Part shown: positions 22,770 through 34,379 of the stretch, piece after piece | Layout of the letters: each line of letters starts with the position of its first letter | Position numbering within the stretch: the first letter of the stretch is position 1 | Source: Dioscorea cayenensis subsp. rotundata | Lineage: Eukaryota > Streptophyta > Magnoliopsida > Dioscoreales > Dioscoreaceae | Length of the DNA stretch: 64,000 nt | Assembly (NCBI RefSeq): GCF_009730915.1 | Contig: NC_052487.1 | Location: 17,786,529 to 17,850,528 of the forward strand | Direction of reading: 5' to 3' | The notes under the pieces: model-generated | The model's database searches: none | Seen by the model: only the letters and a program-made list of their open reading frames with translations | What the model was told of the DNA's origin: nothing | Translations under genes and position numbers: made by a program

Positions 22770-25035
22770 CTCAACTAAAACTCTTCTATTGGATGAAAAA
22801 GAAGATGACATAAATTCTTTGGAACATGATCCTAGAAAGTGCCCTCTAATTTGAAGTTATCCAATATACCAATAAGATGAAATTCGTTGTGCTTATATCA
22901 AAGGATGACTTTTTTAACAATAATGTTAGAATATCCTTTTGATGAGAAAACTCATCATTGTTTCCAAGTTTCATGATTTAAATTATTTTCTGAATGGTTA
23001 GAATACTCTTCAAGCAAATTAAGATGTTGCATTTTATTTACTTTAGTTACTTATTTAATAAGCCAACTAGGAATATTAGATTAAGAGCATTTGCCGTTCA
23101 TGGATTTTAATCATGGAGAAAAGTTAATGATGGGGAGAAATTGTGCTTTCTTATCTTATTTTGGAAAAGATCCAAACTCTTTACATAACAAAGCTATCAT
23201 GCAATTTCGTGATCTAATGAACCAAGCACAATATATTCCACATGTTATAGAGAAACAAACCTCCCAACAAGTTGTCAATAATAGATTAAAGGCCTCAATA
23301 GATACTGTTAGATGGTTCATCTTATGAACATGTAGCTTAAGCAGTCATAATGAATGTACACATTTAACAAATCAGAGTAACTTTCTTGAATTGATAAAAT
23401 TGTTAGCACCTGATAATGAATGCGTGGCATCTATTGTATTAGATAATACTCCCAAAATGCATCTTATACCTAGCGTAATGCCCAAAAAGGAATATTGTAC
23501 ATTTTTTGCAAACAAAACAATATGTGTAATTCTTGAGAAAATTGGTGAATCAAAATTTTGTATTATTGTTGACGAACCGAGAGATGAATCTAAAAGATAA
23601 TAAATGACCATTGTCTTAAGATTTGTGGATAAAGCTAACTAGATTTATAAAGGAACATTTTTTTTTATCTAGTTCATGTTTTTGACACTACATCACTAAC
23701 TTTAAAGAAGGAAATATGTATATTGTTCTTCTTTGATATAATCTCGATGTACGAGAAATTTGTGGTCAGGGATATGATGGCAATAGTAACCTCCATGGAG
23801 AGTGGTGTAGGTTACAAGCTCTTGTCTCTAATAAGTGTCCATATGTTTATTACAAACATTATTTTGCTCATCGTCTTCAATTAGTTTTAATAGCATCACC
23901 TTGGGGAGTCATTTTAATTTATCAATTTTTTTAAGTTAACTATTTTTATCAATATTGCTGGCTCTTCTTACAAATTAACGACAATATCAATTACAAGCTA
24001 GTCAAGCAGTTGAAATTAAAAAATTTCTTTCTATGGATGAACTAAAAACTAGTAAAGGTTTAAACTAAGTGGGCACCTTAAAATGAGCTCGAGATAGTAG
24101 ACAGAATTCTCATTTGAGCTCTTTTCCAAGTTTTGAGGATTATGTTTGAAGCAACTTAAACTTGAAAAAGAGATGTGGATACAACTTTCGATGCAATTAC
24201 ATCTTTTGAACTTGTGTTCATTTTGCATCTTATGATTGATATCATGGAAGTTACTCATACTCTTTGTCAACAAGCTTTGCAGAGCAAAGCCTCAATATAT
24301 TATAAATGCTATGCATCTAGTTTCTGCAACAAAACATATTGATTCATACATTAAGAGAAAATAGATATTTGTGATGTGGATGCTTCCAATATATACCTCA
24401 GGCTGAGGTCGACCTCATTTTCAATAAGGTCCAATCACAATTGAACACCACTTTCATGGTGATATATTTTATACTATAACTGATTCTCAATTGTAAGAAT
24501 TGAATGAGAAATATAAAGAAGATATGGTAGAATTACTTATGCTTTGTTCAGTTATGGATCCTCTAGATGACAACAAATCAATATTGATATTTTTCATAAA
24601 CTTGCAGTAAGATTTTATCTTGAAGACTTTTCAGATCAAGTGCTGAAGCTACATTTGAGATATCAATTATACTTTGAACTTGATACTTGCCATTATTTAG
24701 TTTTAAAGGATTTATCTTTAATTTCTAAATTATGCCAAGCATTGACAAAGACAGGAACGTCAATCATTTACCAATTTATTGATAAATTAATTTGACTTGT
24801 GTTGACTCTTCCTATTTCAACAGCTACCACTGAGTGTGCATTTTCTGCTATGAAGATTGTGAAAACTAATCTTCAAAATAAAATGGAAGATGATTATTTG
24901 GAGAGTTACTTGATTTATACATAAATTGAAATAGAAGTTGTACAAACATTTGATGATGATTCAATAATTGACAATTTTTGTGATATGAAAGGAAAAAGAT
25001 TGCTATCTAAAATGCCCAACTTATTCAAATAGGTG
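22770..25035 (+). pseudogene. Dead hAT transposase (TTF-type finger / DUF4371 / hAT dimerisation)
   Basis: Fragments in changing frames follow the order of the ZMYM1-like hAT family. A TTF-type start region (near 22850: SYPIYQ, DEIRCAYIK) is followed by a KDVAFYLL-like piece (about 23020). A DUF4371-like region covers 23090-23610. The block GQGYDGNSNLHGEW lies near 23770, followed by YYKHYFAHRLQL near 23860. The C-terminal hAT dimerisation segment (LPISTATTECAFSAMKIVKT, about 24806-24865) runs to a NKMEDDYLESYLI block and ends near 25033. At least half a dozen stops and shifts are present. I could not identify terminal repeats or an 8-bp duplication. Confidence 0.85.
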
Positions 25036-25259
25036 AGTTGCATCTATATTTTATTTATTTATTTTAGCTCATGCAAATATATAAATATATATATATATAT
25101 ATATATGTAAAAGTTGTATTTTAATCTTGGTTTCTTCTTTCTCAGATTGTTGAAGATTATATTAGTATTTGAGATTTGATATTTTGGTATTAGAAATTAG
25201 AACAACAATAGAATTATTAATGTTTGAAATTTGAACTTCTATTTTATTTATATTTCAAA

Positions 25260-25298
<39 letters not shown>

Positions 25299-26097
25299 CA
25301 TGCTTTTTACAAATGCTTATTTTTTAGCCATTGGAGTTGAATCCAATGCTTGTAAATCACCCCTCCTTCTCAATAGTGCATTTGTACAATGCCATGCGAT
25401 AGTCATTAGTCACATGAACAATTTTGTGAATGGTAAAACATTGGATGTATAGTATTATGAACAGTGCATAATGGGATGCACAATTCTTTGATCTAAACCA
25501 TTTGATTATTATCATAACAGTGGCTCAACCAATCACAACGGTTAAAACTAATTTTTGCCCTCAACCCCACTTACCCATTTCAGATAAGGTAAATGGTTTG
25601 GGGCACTATTTATGAAATTATTGATATACTTGTGTATGTCTCTCTATCACAATCTCTTTTTTTTCAGCCTACGGACATTTTACGACTGTCTGTAGTTGAT
25701 GAATTATATATATATTGACTATAGAAGTGCGCTCTCTTATGCCTTAAATCTAGATTCACCACAGGGTGGATATCTCTGGTTTTTTTTTTCTTGTATAGTT
25801 TGTATCTATTTTATCTTTTTTTAACTTTTATTGTATCAACTATTTCTCCATTTTGCCTTGTAGTTTATAATTATTATTTCTTTAAATAACGGTGGACTTA
25901 TTCTATTTTATAAAAAAAAATATAAATAAACTATACAAAAACCAAAATACATTTCCTTTTGTATTGAATTTCCACATTCAGGATGAATTAAATAAAGGAA
26001 GTGTTTTGCTCTCAATCTTGGATTTTCATTATTTAATTAATTATTTTATTTTTAATAAAGGTTTTTTTTTTTTGAAAAAGACCCATGTTTTTTGAAG
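25036..26097. other. Spacer with CA and TA microsatellites
   Basis: TA repeats lie at about 25078-25106 and a long CA repeat at 25261-25293. A diverged relative of the 5372 repeat block begins near 25456. No supported gene is present. Confidence 0.5.
25261..25293. repeat. CA microsatellite
   Basis: About sixteen uninterrupted ca dinucleotides. Confidence 0.95.
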
Positions 26098-26132
26098 TGA
26101 ATATTATTTGTAGCCGCATAATCAGAGTGAGT

Positions 26133-26708
26133 TAGGGATGGCAACGGATCGGGTCGGATGCTGGTTTTGCCATACCCGTACCCGAACCCGCTACCCTGCC
26201 CCCAAACCCGAACCTGAATCCAATGGGTTTTCAAAACTCCAACCCACACCCGCATATGAGGGTAATCAGGTACCCGTGGGTATACCCGTCCCCCGTTGAC
26301 TCTATTTAAAAACATTTAAAATAAAATTAAAATATCAAATAAAAATTAAAAATATCAATAAAAATCAAAGTTATTATTATTATTATTATTTTTTTTTTTT
26401 TGCTTGAATGAACACCATAGAGTATGAACTGAAAATATATATTCAAAACAACACAAAATAGACAAATTCAATACTATAGAGTAGAAATTTAAAAAAAAAA
26501 AACCCTAACAAAAAAATTAGATATATATAATTGGTATATTTGTTAATTGAATTTCGGGTCGGGTTCTGGTTCGGATATTAGGATTCCCATACATGCACTC
26601 CCACCAGCTTTACATTAGTCTGGTATTACCAGAAACCCTGTCAAACTGGGTTTTTCTCCGGTCGGTTGGATTGGGTCTTGTCGGGTTTGGGGATTATTGC
26701 CATTTCTA
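26133..26708. mobile_element. hAT-type MITE with perfect 8-bp target duplication
   Basis: The element starts tagggatggcaa and ends ttgccatttcta, inverted repeats matching at 10 of 12 positions. It is flanked on both sides by gagtgagt (26125-26132 and 26709-26716), the 8-bp duplication expected of hAT transposases. Inside each end are runs of gggt/accc-type subterminal repeats (cgggtcgg, cccgaaccc). The middle is AT-rich with an ATT repeat near 26371-26390. There is no coding capacity, so it is non-autonomous. Confidence 0.9.
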
Positions 26709-26736
26709 GAGTGAGTATTACTTGTAGCCGCATAAA

Positions 26737-27560
26737 ACTATAATAATAGCTTTAATTGTAGAAACGGTGTAAAAGTGAAATTTATTTTTTAAAAAAAGGA
26801 GTCATTTGGCATCATTTCTGTTTTCTTATTTTTTTTGTTTTGTTTATGCTTTGTTTTCGTTTTATTTCAATTTTTTTAAAAAAACAAAAACATGTTTGGA
26901 TACACAAACTATTGTGTATTTTAAAATATGTATTAAAATTAGATTCATCCGATTTAAAAAAATAATAATAAAAGTAGAGGAGGGGCAATATAGAGATATA
27001 GTCATAATTTTTTTTTTTTGAGATCAAGTAAAAAATCAATAATCCAAACAATAGATTTTTACGAATATTTTTTCAATGTATTATATTATATCATAGTTCA
27101 ATCAAGGGTCAAACAATGATTTTCACAAATAATTTCTAAAAATATAATTTTTTTATAATATATAAACTAATTTGTAAAATATCAAGCCAAAATAATAAAT
27201 TTTTATAAATACTTTTCTTAAAAATATATTTTTAAAAATTATTATTATTAATTTGTAAAAAAAATGATATTTTTACAAAAATAAAAATTAAAAATTAAAA
27301 AGAATAAAAAATTAAAAAGAGAGAGAGAAAGGAGTAGAAGAGGAAAGGTTTCATGGTGGAAAGAAGAGTTTTGAAAATGTTTTCAAAACATTTGAAACAT
27401 AAAATTGCTGCCAAAATTATTTAAAACAAAAACAAGTTCCCAAACATGTTTTCTCAATTTTGTTTCCAAAACATGAAATTGAGCGAATTGACAACAATAC
27501 CAAATGATCCCTTATTTATTTCACTCTTCGCACATAATTGTAAAAGAAACTGAGAGATGA
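26737..27560. other. AT-rich spacer between two MITEs
   Basis: Contains poly-T and poly-A runs and short open frames composed of them. Nothing else is recognised. Confidence 0.5.
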
Positions 27561-27570
27561 TATTACAATT

Positions 27571-27767
27571 GAGTAATGCTATATAGAGCGAAGAAATCAC
27601 ACGAAACACTGATGTGGATGGTGACGTGGAATTTCTTTTTCTAAAAAAGAAATAAAAAAAAGGAGAAAGTAAAAACCCAATCGTCTCTCTTGTGTGTTAC
27701 CCTCCCACTCCTGGCCGCCGCTTCACTCCCAGTCGCCGTTCTCGGCCGCCGCTTCCTCACTCATGTG

Positions 27768-27819
<52 letters not shown>

Positions 27820-27955
27820 CTGGCTCGCAGTGGACTCGACCTGTCGCTTCCCGTCCACGGGCGGCCCCGAACGGGGCCTGGAGTCGGGTGAGGAAAGCGG
27901 CGACTGAGTGGGGGAGAGGCGTCGTCCCGAGAGTGGCGGCCAGGGAGCACCGAGC

Positions 27956-28004
<49 letters not shown>

Positions 28005-28215
28005 CACACAAATGAGGAAAGCGGCGGCCAAGAACGGCGATCAGGAACAGAGAGCGGGAGTGAAGCGACGGCCAAGAGTGGAAGAGGGACACACGAGAGA
28101 GTGATAGATAGAGACGATTGCCTTTTTTCACTTTTTTTTTTTTAAAAAAAATTCCACATCACCAGCCATGTGTGACTGGTTTCGTGTGAGTTCTTCACTC
28201 TATATAGCATTACTC
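27571..28215. mobile_element. Mutator-type MITE with perfect 9-bp duplication and long arms
   Basis: The flanks carry the identical 9-mer attacaatt at 27562-27570 and 28216-28224, the Mutator hallmark. The ends gagtaatgc/gcattactc are perfect inverted repeats. The arms continue inward as imperfect inverted repeats for roughly 260 bp, through a GC-rich section and a CT repeat (27770-27812) that mirrors a GA repeat (27959-28001). The centre (about 27815-27955) is a GC-rich loop, strikingly unlike the AT-rich surroundings, perhaps captured host sequence. Open frames in both strands here are by-products of the dinucleotide repeats. Confidence 0.9.
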
Positions 28216-28224
28216 ATTACAATT

Positions 28225-28634
28225 TTATCTAATTTTAGTATATTAAATTCTATTTTTTCTCTTAATATATTTTTTAATAAAAATGAATAAACAACTACTA
28301 GATTAAAAAATAATTTGATGGTTACAAAGCAGCAACAAGAGACATAAAAAAATGAAAACAGAAAACAAGGAAAATTGAAGAAAACCATTATATGGGAATA
28401 TCATAGTTTCAAAAGCCGGATACATAACAACAAACTTGTATCACAGTTCAAACAAAAGTTGGCAAATACTCGATCCTGCTTGGATAAATATCAACATAAT
28501 TTAACAGGACTTGAGTTTGAGATTACTAAAATCCACAGCACTGAAACGTTCATAAGAAAGACAAATATATATCTATATATATATATATATATATATAAAA
28601 GCCAGTTCGTTGATTTTTTTCCGGTGAAAAACAA
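28225..28634. other. Spacer and probable 3' UTR of the HD-ZIP III gene
   Basis: The part next to 28635 is the likely 3' untranslated region of the minus-strand gene. A TA microsatellite lies at about 28573-28597. Confidence 0.45.
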
Positions 28635-31600
28635 CTAGATGAAGGACCAATTCACAAACATGAAGCAGATACAGTGAGCTTCCTTTTCATCGTTCAACAC
28701 CTTCCATGCCATGGCTCTCTCATACGAGGCTGGCCTTCCCATGCTCGAAACACAAATGCCGCCTTGGAGGCACACGAATCCCTGATTGGTTTTAAAGACA
28801 TTTGATTACAAAGACTAGCAAGAACAACATCGATGCTTAATATCAATAAAAGTAATGCACCTCTTGTAGTATATTTGGGAACTCAGCGCACAGGGTCTTC
28901 CTTCCTTGGTCATCGAATATTTTCTCGAGTGTGATGTCTTGCAGTGCCATCAACGTTGTCTCAAGCATGTCAAGGCCAGCTTGATTCGCAAAGGTAAAAA
29001 TCGGCATTGCCTGTACGAACTCAGCAAAGCAGAGCATCGTAAGAATTGTAAGTACATAGAGAAAAGTTCAATGCATTTTGCCAAACATGGTATGATAGAA
29101 ACGGTGTAGTGTAGGTTTGGACCTTCAGAGAACAGCACAAGATAGCATCAGAGTGATGCCACAGCGTTTTGAGAGGTGATTCACAGTCTTCGTTTGTGGA
29201 TTTGAAGAGCTCAACGCCAGAGTGATTCCTGGTGACACATGGTAAGAAAACAATAACATAAGAAGAAAAGATTCTTGTTCGATGTAATTTTATTTATTTT
29301 GTTGTTTAGCTATCAATGATCAAAGAAGAAATATGTGAAACTACAGATAAGAATCCAGTATGCACACTGTTTACCTGTAGCTGTGACAAATCCAGCAAGC
29401 TAGTAAGACCAGTTCAGGACTTCCAGGTGGTGACTGGAGACCACAGTGAGAATCAAGACGAGGTGAGAGGGCCAGTGCAACTCTTTGGACAGATGATATA
29501 ATGCTGCGGACGTATTGACGAGCCATAGTCACCACATTATCTTGAAGATGATTCTCAAAAGCAAATTGAAATGCGATCGTCACCACAGATCTCATGCCAG
29601 CACAACTGCCTGAAATATCACCATGAACTCTAGTTCCAGATGGTCCAACCTCAAGGGTGGAAGCCAGATCCAGTGTGCGGTGGTTAGGACTGGATGTATC
29701 CTGTTTCACAGAGGCATGGTAATTTTGGTAACTATTTCCTTGTACATCTATGAAAGTTAAGATAATGCACTTTAGTAATATAAACTGCAACATAAAAACA
29801 ATACAATGAGTACATTACACTTACCATCCCAGCTTCAAGTGGAATAATACGGAAGCCAGATGGAACTATTGGGGCATCATCAGAGAAAGACGCATCAATG
29901 GGAGCAAAGATAAGCTCAGAAGAGGTACCCACAGCAGTCTCATCGACTCCACTGCAAAGCTGCCAAAGATGATAATGTCGTAAGCAATTACACGTTAACA
30001 TCGTATCTGGACAATAATTTCTGGACAAGGGCTTAAGTTCCCTTCCCAAGTAATGCAAAAAATGGATGCATAAGTGATTAACTGAAATATAAGTTCTCTA
30101 ACTGATCAAAATCAAGTTGCAAAGAGATAGCAAAAATTTTTTTAATTCAAGTCAATCTTGGGCTCAGAGAGCTCTTTTCATAACCAGGAATGATCAGTGA
30201 GTAATTTAAGCCGCCATTTGATTATAACTAATTGAAAATTTATAGAGTTAGATCTGGTTATGAACAACAAAGAAAGAGAACTTACTTGCAAGAGAAAGAG
30301 GTCTCTAGGCATCATGATATCTGGACCATGGCCAACATGTTCCAACTTGAGAACCTCCAAGAACTGTTCATAATGACCAGGCAAAGGCATAAGAGGTTGC
30401 TTTGCAAGGCATAGTGCCAAGATTCTATCAAGAGGTATAAATTTATTTCATCATAATGTAAGGAACAAGCAAAGAAATTTACCTCATCAAACTCGACCGT
30501 ATGCGCCAAAGGAAGTATAACTTGACTGCCATAGCCTCCAATAAACGATCCTGGTAAAGCACATGGGCTGGTTTTAACAGCAGCAGCAGAGTAGGCATCT
30601 ATATTAATGTCAGCCCATTCTGATCGATGTTCTCGCAGGAACCGCAAGAGCATTGCTGGAGATATGTTCTGTAGGATGAAGTGTTGGTATGAGATGGGGA
30701 ATAGTGGCTTCAAGTTATACAAACATATTTCATTTTTATCGTCCCATAATTGAATCATCTAATTCACAAGTGGTTCTGTTGTACAGTAGCTATTGAAGAA
30801 TGACATGCAGAATATTTCTTGTGAATTGTGATCTACCAACTAAACTGATAGATACAATCGACAAAATTGAAACAAAAATCCTATGCATTAATAGGGAACC
30901 ATATAGCAACCTGAAGAAGCATGGAAGCCTTGGCACAGAGGATGGAATTGGTCATAGAAGGATAGCCATTTGCAAAGCCAGGATTAAAACCAGCTATTAT
31001 TCTTGAAGATGAGTTAACAAGGATGGTGACATCATCTACACCATCACTGCCAACCATTGACCAGCCGTCATCTGTAAAGCCATTGAGTGCTTCATTGAAA
31101 CCTCTGCAAATCTAAACCCATCAGACCTCTGAAATCAGAAGTAATGGACAAAAAATAACTATCAAATATCAGTAAAGGTAACAACACCTGCACAGCCTCT
31201 GGCTTAATGCTCTCAGAGCAGCAGGTCTTCTACCCCATCCAGTGGTAGAAGAATGAGAAATTTCATGTGCAACTTGTCTCAGTTGACGAAATGCCTAAAA
31301 ACCAGATAAAAATTGCATCTCAGATGGAATCAAGAAAACTAAGTTATACTCAATGAAGCACATCTAGGATCTCATTAGAAGGTATATTTGCCTATCGAAT
31401 TAGCAGACAAATAGCTACTGTCAGCAAAAATTGAGTTAAATAAAGATTCTAACCGCCATAGTTGTCTTCTGAGCAAGCATGGCAGATGACTCATATAATG
31501 GCCGAATAACTTCAGGAACACTCCAAGGCTGTTTCAGAGCAACAAACTTAATTAAGTAAAGAAAAAAAAAAGAAAAAAAAAAACTGGTTTTTTAACGTGT

Positions 31601-33399
31601 AAATTAAATTCAGTTTCCTTATTCGTTAAACTATGTTTCTCTATGCAATACCTCCAAATCCACATGATCAACAATATGTATTACAGAGCCGCCACCATCA
31701 CAAGGTCTAATCAAGTATCCACTAGGAAGCATTTCAGCCCTGACAAATGGAGGCACAACCGGCATGCTTGGGCCCCCTTGTGCGCTACCAAGGGATCTTT
31801 CACATACCTAAATCAACCGAAGACTGTAAGCACACTGACACAGCTGATAACACGTGAAACCAAATGGTTTACTCTAGTAGAATAGATTCCACATACCACA
31901 AGACTTCCATCATCCAGAACAGAGGTATATCGCAGCAACCAAAAATCCCGGGCAGGTGCCAGAGTGGTGGGAGCAAATAGCTGCAATTCAATGACAGATG
32001 TTCCGTAGAAAAAAAAAAAGGAAAAAGGAAAAACAGAAGAAGAAGAAGAAGACAGACAGACAGACAGACAGACAAAAAGACGAAGAAAGAAAGAGTTTGC
32101 TAGTTCTTTGAGTTCATCATTAAGCCAGCGGAACTTACCTGCATGTAAAGCACCTCCAAGGTTCCATTACTGCCAGTAGGCAGTACGTTTATGACATCCA
32201 CAGACCGACAATCGCGGAACCACGATGGTCTATCTTTAAGGATTTCAGCTACCTGAATCAGAACCAAACAATTAAGCCAATTGAATAAGAGGGCAAGAAA
32301 AAAAAAAAGTTTACAGTAATTTGTGTGAATACCTTTGCAGGTTCTAAGCTTACAAGGCCACAAGCTCGTGCTGCCACACCAGTACAACCATGTGAGATAG
32401 CAACGATTCCAATGGAATCCGGACCAGGCTACATGACAGAAGCAAGAACAGAGGAATTAACAAAGATGATCAATGTCCAATTGGTGGAATTGATCATTAC
32501 AATGGACTATAGTAAAATTCACCCCTAAAACTGAATATTAAGAGGGGGATCTAAACCTTCATCCCAGGCATTTGGACCCACTCTACGGCAGTTCCAGTGG
32601 CCTTTGAAAGAAACTCTGTTAAAGTCTCCTCTGCCAAGGACATCAGTCTAGAAGAACCACAAGAGAATTCAGTCAAGAATCTATGTCAGAAAACTGAAAA
32701 AGATCAAACTTTTAGCAAGAACAGTCACTCCTACCCAGCAGGGCTAGCATCTCTTGGTGGATGCTGAGGAGTGGTCAGTGGATGCTGACCACTAGTTACC
32801 ACTGACTCGCAGCTAGTATCAGTTGTAGCCAATGCAGCCTGCAAAACAAAAGACCAAACTCAGCAACAAACCCTAAAAATCCATCAACCTTATCACACAC
32901 CACACAAAGTGAACCACTGGCAAACTCTTGATGCCTACACTCTGTGTCTGTTGCCGAAAGTAGCCATTCTCATACACCAGCTGTGACACTTGCTTCTGCA
33001 ACCGATCATTCTCCTCCATCAACAGCTTATTCATCGCCGTCAGCTTCCTGTTAACCGCCTGCAGCCGTGAAGCCTCCTTCCTCTGTTTCTCCCTACACCT
33101 AAACAAATAAAAAAGGAACCACAGTCAGAACAAGAACACTAAAATAAATTAAATTAAAAGGTTTTCAATGAACAAGTAATTAAACACCTTCGGTTCTGAA
33201 ACCAAACTTTAATTTGCTTGGGCTCTATATTGGACAGAATGGGGCATTCCCTGATGAGCTGTTGCCTTCTAATGGAGCTTGGCTTGGGGCAGTCATGATA
33301 GAGCCTCTCCAGTGCTTCAACCTGCTCCGGTGTATAGCGAACATACTTCCCAGGGTCCATCCCCGGCTTCCCTTCCTTGCAAGCAGTGATAGCGATCAT
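28635..33399 (-). CDS. ATHB15-like: Class III HD-ZIP transcription factor, ATHB15/ATHB8 clade
   Basis: A complete gene of 18 coding exons: 33399-33188, 33098-32939, 32838-32735, 32647-32557, 32428-32333, 32252-32139, 31980-31897, 31807-31652, 31528-31454, 31294-31188, 31103-30911, 30668-30483, 30363-30286, 29959-29825, 29700-29375, 29228-29123, 29010-28861, 28781-28635. All junctions are GT/AG and the phases sum to 840 codons (839 aa), the usual family length. The homeodomain spans residues about 18-79 (WFQNRR at 66-71). The leucine zipper is at about 84-122, START at about 159-375 and MEKHLA at about 694-838. RLYHDCPKPSSIRRQQ in the homeodomain and KEASRLQAVNRKL at the start of the zipper point to the ATHB15/ATHB8 branch, which controls vascular and meristem patterning. 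These are nuclear DNA-binding dimers repressed by miR165/166. The first in-frame ATG (33399) is chosen; the upstream open frame starts only with GTG. Confidence 0.97.
32034..32075. repeat. GAA and GACA microsatellites in intron 6 of the HD-ZIP III gene
   Basis: A gaa run followed by seven gaca-type units (agac repeats) lies in the intron between exons 6 and 7, clear of the splice sites. Confidence 0.85.
32419..32567 (-). promoter_or_regulatory. miR165/166 target site, split by intron 4
   Basis: After splicing, exon 4 ends ctgggatgaag (32567-32557) and exon 5 begins cctggtccgg (32428-32419). Together these make the 21-nt site conserved in all HD-ZIP III mRNAs at the start of the START domain. 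Intron 4 (32556-32429) separates the halves, so only spliced RNA presents the full site. Confidence 0.95.
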
Positions 33400-34340
33400 C
33401 ACTCGAAGACTATATATAGGATCAAATGACAGAGCTGGCAACAAGTAGTACAGACAAGAGTCTTTCAATTTGCTAACAACTATCTTCACCGCTTGGATGT
33501 CTCAAAAGCAATGAACAAACACAAAAAAGGAGTTCGCTTTCAGCTAGAAATCAACGAAGAGACCCAGTTTCTTTCACTTTCTTGCTTTTATTCTTTGTTC
33601 TCCTGCTCGGCTTAATAATCTCGAAAGGCACGGAAACGGAAAGAAAAGCAAGGCTTCATTACCGAAATCCAAGTGCCCTTCTTTACCTCAATAATCCGGA
33701 CAGCGGCAAGCACTATAAAGACTAATTCCTCGAGATTAGAGCTTTAACTAAGACCCTTGGCACAAATCTTTCCAGATGCCCGCAAGATTCCCACCTTTTT
33801 TTTTTACTATTTTCATTTAAAAAAGGATTTTTTTTTCCAAATTATATATCCAGCTATTTTTCATCGATATCCGAGATCCCAATCCCAGAAAAAGCCCGTC
33901 ATCCGTTGCCAACCCTCAACTTCTCGTCGACCGGAGCTCGTTTAAAGCCCTAGAACGAGATTTTCCGCAGGATCCGCTACCTTTCCCCGGATCAACGCCG
34001 GAAAATCCATCCTTTTTCAACACAACAACCCCTCGATTTACTAAAGCTAAATAAAATCACAAAGCATCAAATTCTTAACATCAATTCGTACCGAAAATCC
34101 TCAGAACTCCCTCAACGCCGCGCAGCATCAAAATCCTTCTCGTACCACCTACAGTCGAACTTTTCGCGTATTTCTCGCCGGATCTCCAACAACATCCACC
34201 AATCCTCGGGTTCTGGGCTCTATAACGAATCACAAAAGAAGCGAAACGAGAAAGAAGATGGGAAAAAAAAACCTAGGGTTTCGCCATTGTAGATCACCCT
34301 CAAGCTCAAGCTCCTCCTCACGCTCGTAGCTCTCACACTG
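33400..34340 (-). other. Probable long 5' leader of the HD-ZIP III gene
   Basis: Between the TATA-like box and the start codon lie about 940 bp without a coding domain. HD-ZIP III genes usually have long leaders. A five-codon upstream frame (atg gcg aaa ccc tag, 34287-34273) sits near the likely cap site. A leader intron beginning at the gttttt after that stop is possible but not shown. Confidence 0.55.
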
Positions 34341-34363
34341 CCTCTGCGTCAGCGAATGGGTTT

Positions 34364-34374
34364 CTTTATATATG
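34364..34374 (-). promoter_or_regulatory. TATA box of the HD-ZIP III gene
   Basis: The minus strand reads catatataaag, followed by a CA-rich leader about 30 bp downstream. Confidence 0.6.
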
Positions 34375-34379
34375 GATCT

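Noticed and set aside
27690..28145. Six overlapping open frames on both strands, 71-151 codons
   Set aside because: They result from CT/GA dinucleotide repeats, which lack stops in all frames, inside a Mutator-type MITE.
28906..33429. Many short frames in introns and antisense of the HD-ZIP III gene
   Set aside because: The spliced 18-exon model explains the coding sequence completely, with consistent phases.
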